This document shows positions 61,060 to 64,000 of a stretch of 64,000 nt of DNA, one piece after another (the first letter of the stretch is position 1; the number at the start of each line of letters is the position of its first letter). Position numbers and translations under genes: made by a program. The notes under the pieces were generated by a model. It did not search any database. It was not told where the DNA came from and worked only from the letters and a program-made list of their open reading frames with translations. Origin of the DNA: Plectrocnemia conspersa (taxonomy: Eukaryota; Arthropoda; Insecta; Trichoptera; Polycentropodidae); the NCBI GenBank assembly GCA_009617715.1, contig VTFK01000340.1:124001-188000 (forward strand). Direction: 5' to 3'.

Positions 61060-62830
61060 CTATTACTATGTACATGCATAAGTAATTTATAAATGATATT
61101 AAAAAGGAAAATTTATTAAAAATCCATTTATATAATTTTGTTTGGAGTTGAATAGTAAATAATAATCAACTATAGCTGAATCTTTTGAGTATACTTATAT
61201 AATACACATAACACTTAAGGATGAAAAAGATTGTACAAATTGTCTTGACCTTGACCGTCGTGAAATATTATATAATGGTTATGTTCGAGGGATATTTAGC
61301 TAGTAAAAATGGGAGCGATTTTTTTATACTGCCGTTTCCGCTAATTTATCAGGTCTTAATTCCTTAAACAAAAAATGCAAGGTTCGTTCTGTATTAAATG
61401 AAAAACTGCTATTAAAATTCATCGTTAGAATATTTTTATTTATGGAAATGATTAAGTGAAGTAGAATAAATTTATGGATGGAAAGTCATTTGTGGTAGCT
61501 GTTAAGCTAATATAAAATATTTAAAAAACGATCGTTTAGTAATCCGTAAGTTTTATGGACATTCAGAAAGTTTACATATAGAAAATGCTCGGGAAATACC
61601 AATAATATATTATTTTAGATAAGCTGTATTCATAAATAGCTGCAGAATATAATCATGCTAAAATTAATAAACATATTTTGCTTCTCACTGTAAATTTAGA
61701 TAGCACTGTGCCGAATAAAACCATCTAATAATGGGTAAATATATTGTTTACATGCATATTTTTATTTTTATAAAATTTATCGATCGTTAAGCAAACACGT
61801 GATGTGCTTAGCAGATTTTTTTATCAACATACGAAAAATAAAAGGGACCCAATTTGTTTACTTTAATAATTGGTTCGGTCTCCTGAATAGACTCCGAAGC
61901 GGGGCAGAACCCTCAGCACGAAAGAAGGGATTTAATTATGGAAGAGTGCAATGGACATATTAATTAAAAATATGGGTAATCGCTCTTGCCATTTTTATTA
62001 TTTAATCACGCATCCCAACATAATTTCATTCAACAAAAATCATAAATGAAAGCCAATTATATCGTACAAATTTAAATTAAATTTAATGTAAATTTTTTTA
62101 TATAAAGTAAATTATTATAATTAGTATATACATTATATTCTTGATTATCTGAGTTTATGCTGGGAAGGAAGGTAACGAATAATCAGAATTTTTATTTGGT
62201 TTAAAAATATGTGTTATAAATATTAATATTTAGAATAGATATTATTCTTTTTTATATACAAAGAAAATATGTGATTCTCGTTTGCTTTGGAGAATCCCTC
62301 GATAATTTTAAAATATCAGTATGAATTTGAGAGTCGATAAAATTTAGAAACTACTAGTTGAAATTGCTCAACACAACTGTTCTTACCGAAAAATTGATAA
62401 ATTTAAATAAGGCTGTATAAACTTTCACGACTTTGTTTATTCCCCATCAGTAAAAAGCTTTATTTTATGAGTTAATAAATGTGCTACTCTTAAACTGACT
62501 TTAACTTACAGCCTTATTTTATTTCATAGCGGAAAAATGCGTTGTGATAAAAAGATCGTTTTAAACTTTTCAAATTTTCTGATCGTTGCCTTTCTGCAAG
62601 TTTTGAATATTGCGTCTAGGGTTTAATTTGGCAATATATTGTATTATTTTAGTACCTACATATATGATATAACTTATAAAAAAAAACACAGTTTATTTAT
62701 TACGGCATGTTCCGATTGCAGTTCTTTACTTATTGTGGATCAACCTAATATGCATTGCTTGTATATTTAATATAAACATTTGGTCAAACACAGATCGGCA
62801 CGCGACCATTTCATATAATTTTTAATTTTG
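61060..62830. other. AT-rich with one small richer patch
   Basis: No gene seen. The patch at 61860-61930 (CGGTCTCCTGAATAGACTCC, GCGGGGCAG) is the only break in the AT filler. Confidence 0.35.
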
Positions 62831-62859
62831 TCGAATGATGAAATGAATTTAATAATTAA

Positions 62860-63130
62860 ATTTACCCCACATAAAGAACGGGGTGCTCTCCCCAGGTTGC
62901 CCGTTTTCGTCCCGCTCCTACACTTTCCGGTCTAGGCGCACATCGAACATTCATATCCCGATGTGAAATTTTAATTTCGAAGTCCAAATTAATTATAGAA
63001 ATGCTTCAGATATTCAACATTCTAAGGTTGCTCTTAGTTCCGCCCCGATCTGACTTATTATATTCGCCGCAAATGGACTATCCTTAATTCGGGCCGAATA
63101 AAAATGTTTGGTTCTTATTATTAAATTATT
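62860..63130. other. GC-elevated non-coding block
   Basis: Contains GCCCGTTTTCGTCCCGCTCC and CGGTCTAGGCGCACATCG and no open frame. Candidate regulatory element by composition. Confidence 0.22.
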
Positions 63131-63616
63131 CAGGCGCCATAGAAAACACAGGATGTTAGATTTTTGTGAATTTAATTTCTTTGAATGTCAAACACGATAA
63201 TGATATATTTTATTGTTTTGATATAAATATATATATATTACATATGTTTTATATACATATATACAATTTTTACCGAACAAGCGGCTAAATTGCATTCTCG
63301 TTCACTTTATCAGTTGGCGTTTATTCGTCTGTGAATGCACTGGGTCGACCTGATAAGCAATGTCCTGTCTTCTGGCGGATGCAGCCCACTTATTTGTTAG
63401 ATGCAATTATTAAAAAAAAAACTGCAGCTAGAAGCGAACTGTGCTGCTGACAAGGGCATAAAAACACATATAGGAAGTTGTTTTTTTCATTGCAATCAAA
63501 CGCATTATATATAGATAAGAGTACATATATTGTATTTATGAGAGCCTCAGAATCAATAGGCTTGTTGTTTGCTATTGTATTGATGCACTGTATGCAAATA
63601 TTTAATATTACCAACA

Positions 63617-63800
63617 CGATACACGAGTGGTATAAGTCATTGACTATTGAGTTGAAAGACTTGGATTCGAATCCCATATGGACTTATAGTGTTTTCAATT
63701 TCTATTGTATCTGAGAGATCAGAATTAATAGTTATTATATAATAATGATTCCAATCGATCATCACAGATTAGGGTTATCTAATATAACTGAAATAAAACT
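63617..63800 (+). mobile_element. SINE family, most complete copy
   Basis: The tRNA-like head ACGAGTGGTATAAGTCATTG (A-box region about 63627) leads to the B-box GGATTCGAATCC (63663-63674), then CATATGGACTTATAGTG, TTTCAATTTCTATTGTATCT, a TTATATAATAATGATTCC segment and the tail ATCATCACAGATTAGGGTTA (63758-63777). Other copies or pieces are at 4731, 22012, 40793 and 53161. No reading frame is expected; the 78- and 95-codon frames here are by-products. Confidence 0.78.
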
Positions 63801-64000
63801 CATTCATTTTATTATTTAATGCATTTTTAAAATTAGAAATATATTTTAATTTTGTGGTTAACTGATGTTTGTTGAATGTATATATTGTGTCATTAAAAAC
63901 AATGATATGATATTAGCGTTTTTAATAGATAATAATCATTGTATGAATAGCGTAATAATAGTAACACACTAAATTTATTTTATCAAATAATTATTGCATA

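Noticed and set aside
63600..63700. tRNA gene suggested by TGGTATAAG and GGATTCGAATCC
   Set aside because: No full cloverleaf; the same sequence with a fixed tail recurs at other sites, so it is a SINE.
1..64000. CRISPR array, operon, bacterial or phage system
   Set aside because: No regularly spaced short repeats and no prokaryotic gene organisation; the window is eukaryotic with short introns.

Overview
The window looks like nuclear DNA of an insect: very AT-rich, one gene with 59-76 bp introns and GT..AG borders, many short transposon relics, and long stretches with no coding signal. I could not determine the order; a lepidopteran or related insect is possible. There is no bacterial-type gene organisation, CRISPR array, rRNA or intact tRNA gene.

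The only clear protein-coding gene is on the + strand at 9079-10840. Five consecutive exons encode the C-terminal 497 residues of a PHF21A/BHC80-like protein, a PHD-finger partner of the LSD1-CoREST histone demethylase complex. The first exon or exons and the start codon are not identified. A GC-rich island at 6300-6640 is the best candidate promoter, and AATAAA at 11123 is the best candidate poly(A) signal.

Left of the gene (1-8.5 kb): a short hAT-like element (about 988-1252), a 156-bp MITE with an exact 8-bp target duplication (4019-4174), a rearranged relative of it ending in an 18+18 bp palindrome (5488-5588), a SINE copy (4731-4865), and a coding-like minus-strand ORF (5742-5975).

Right of the gene (11-64 kb) is a gene desert. 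It holds transposon relics: a piggyBac-like TTAA MITE at 14.6 kb, a TAAGGCCGG-ended element at 16.6 kb, jockey-clade LINE pieces at 28.0 and 52.7-53.0 kb, a Tigger/TIGD1-like transposase relic at 39.7-40.4 kb, several SINEs, and a diverged repeat shared by 29.6, 36.9 and 59.4 kb. It also holds local tandem duplications (33.9, 46.9, 48.3 and 52.1 kb). Between them, AT-rich filler is broken by roughly twenty islands of 150-600 bp with higher GC, ATTA/TTAATTAA, GAGAG or CRE-like words and no sustained reading frame. This looks like the cis-regulatory landscape, or a very large intron, of a developmental gene, but conservation could not be tested here.

I found no convincing new multi-gene system. 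The most useful leads are the SINE family, the palindromic MITE derivative, changes at the predicted histone-contact positions of the PHF21A-like PHD finger, and two minus-strand coding-like stretches (5.7-6.0 and 47.7-48.2 kb).
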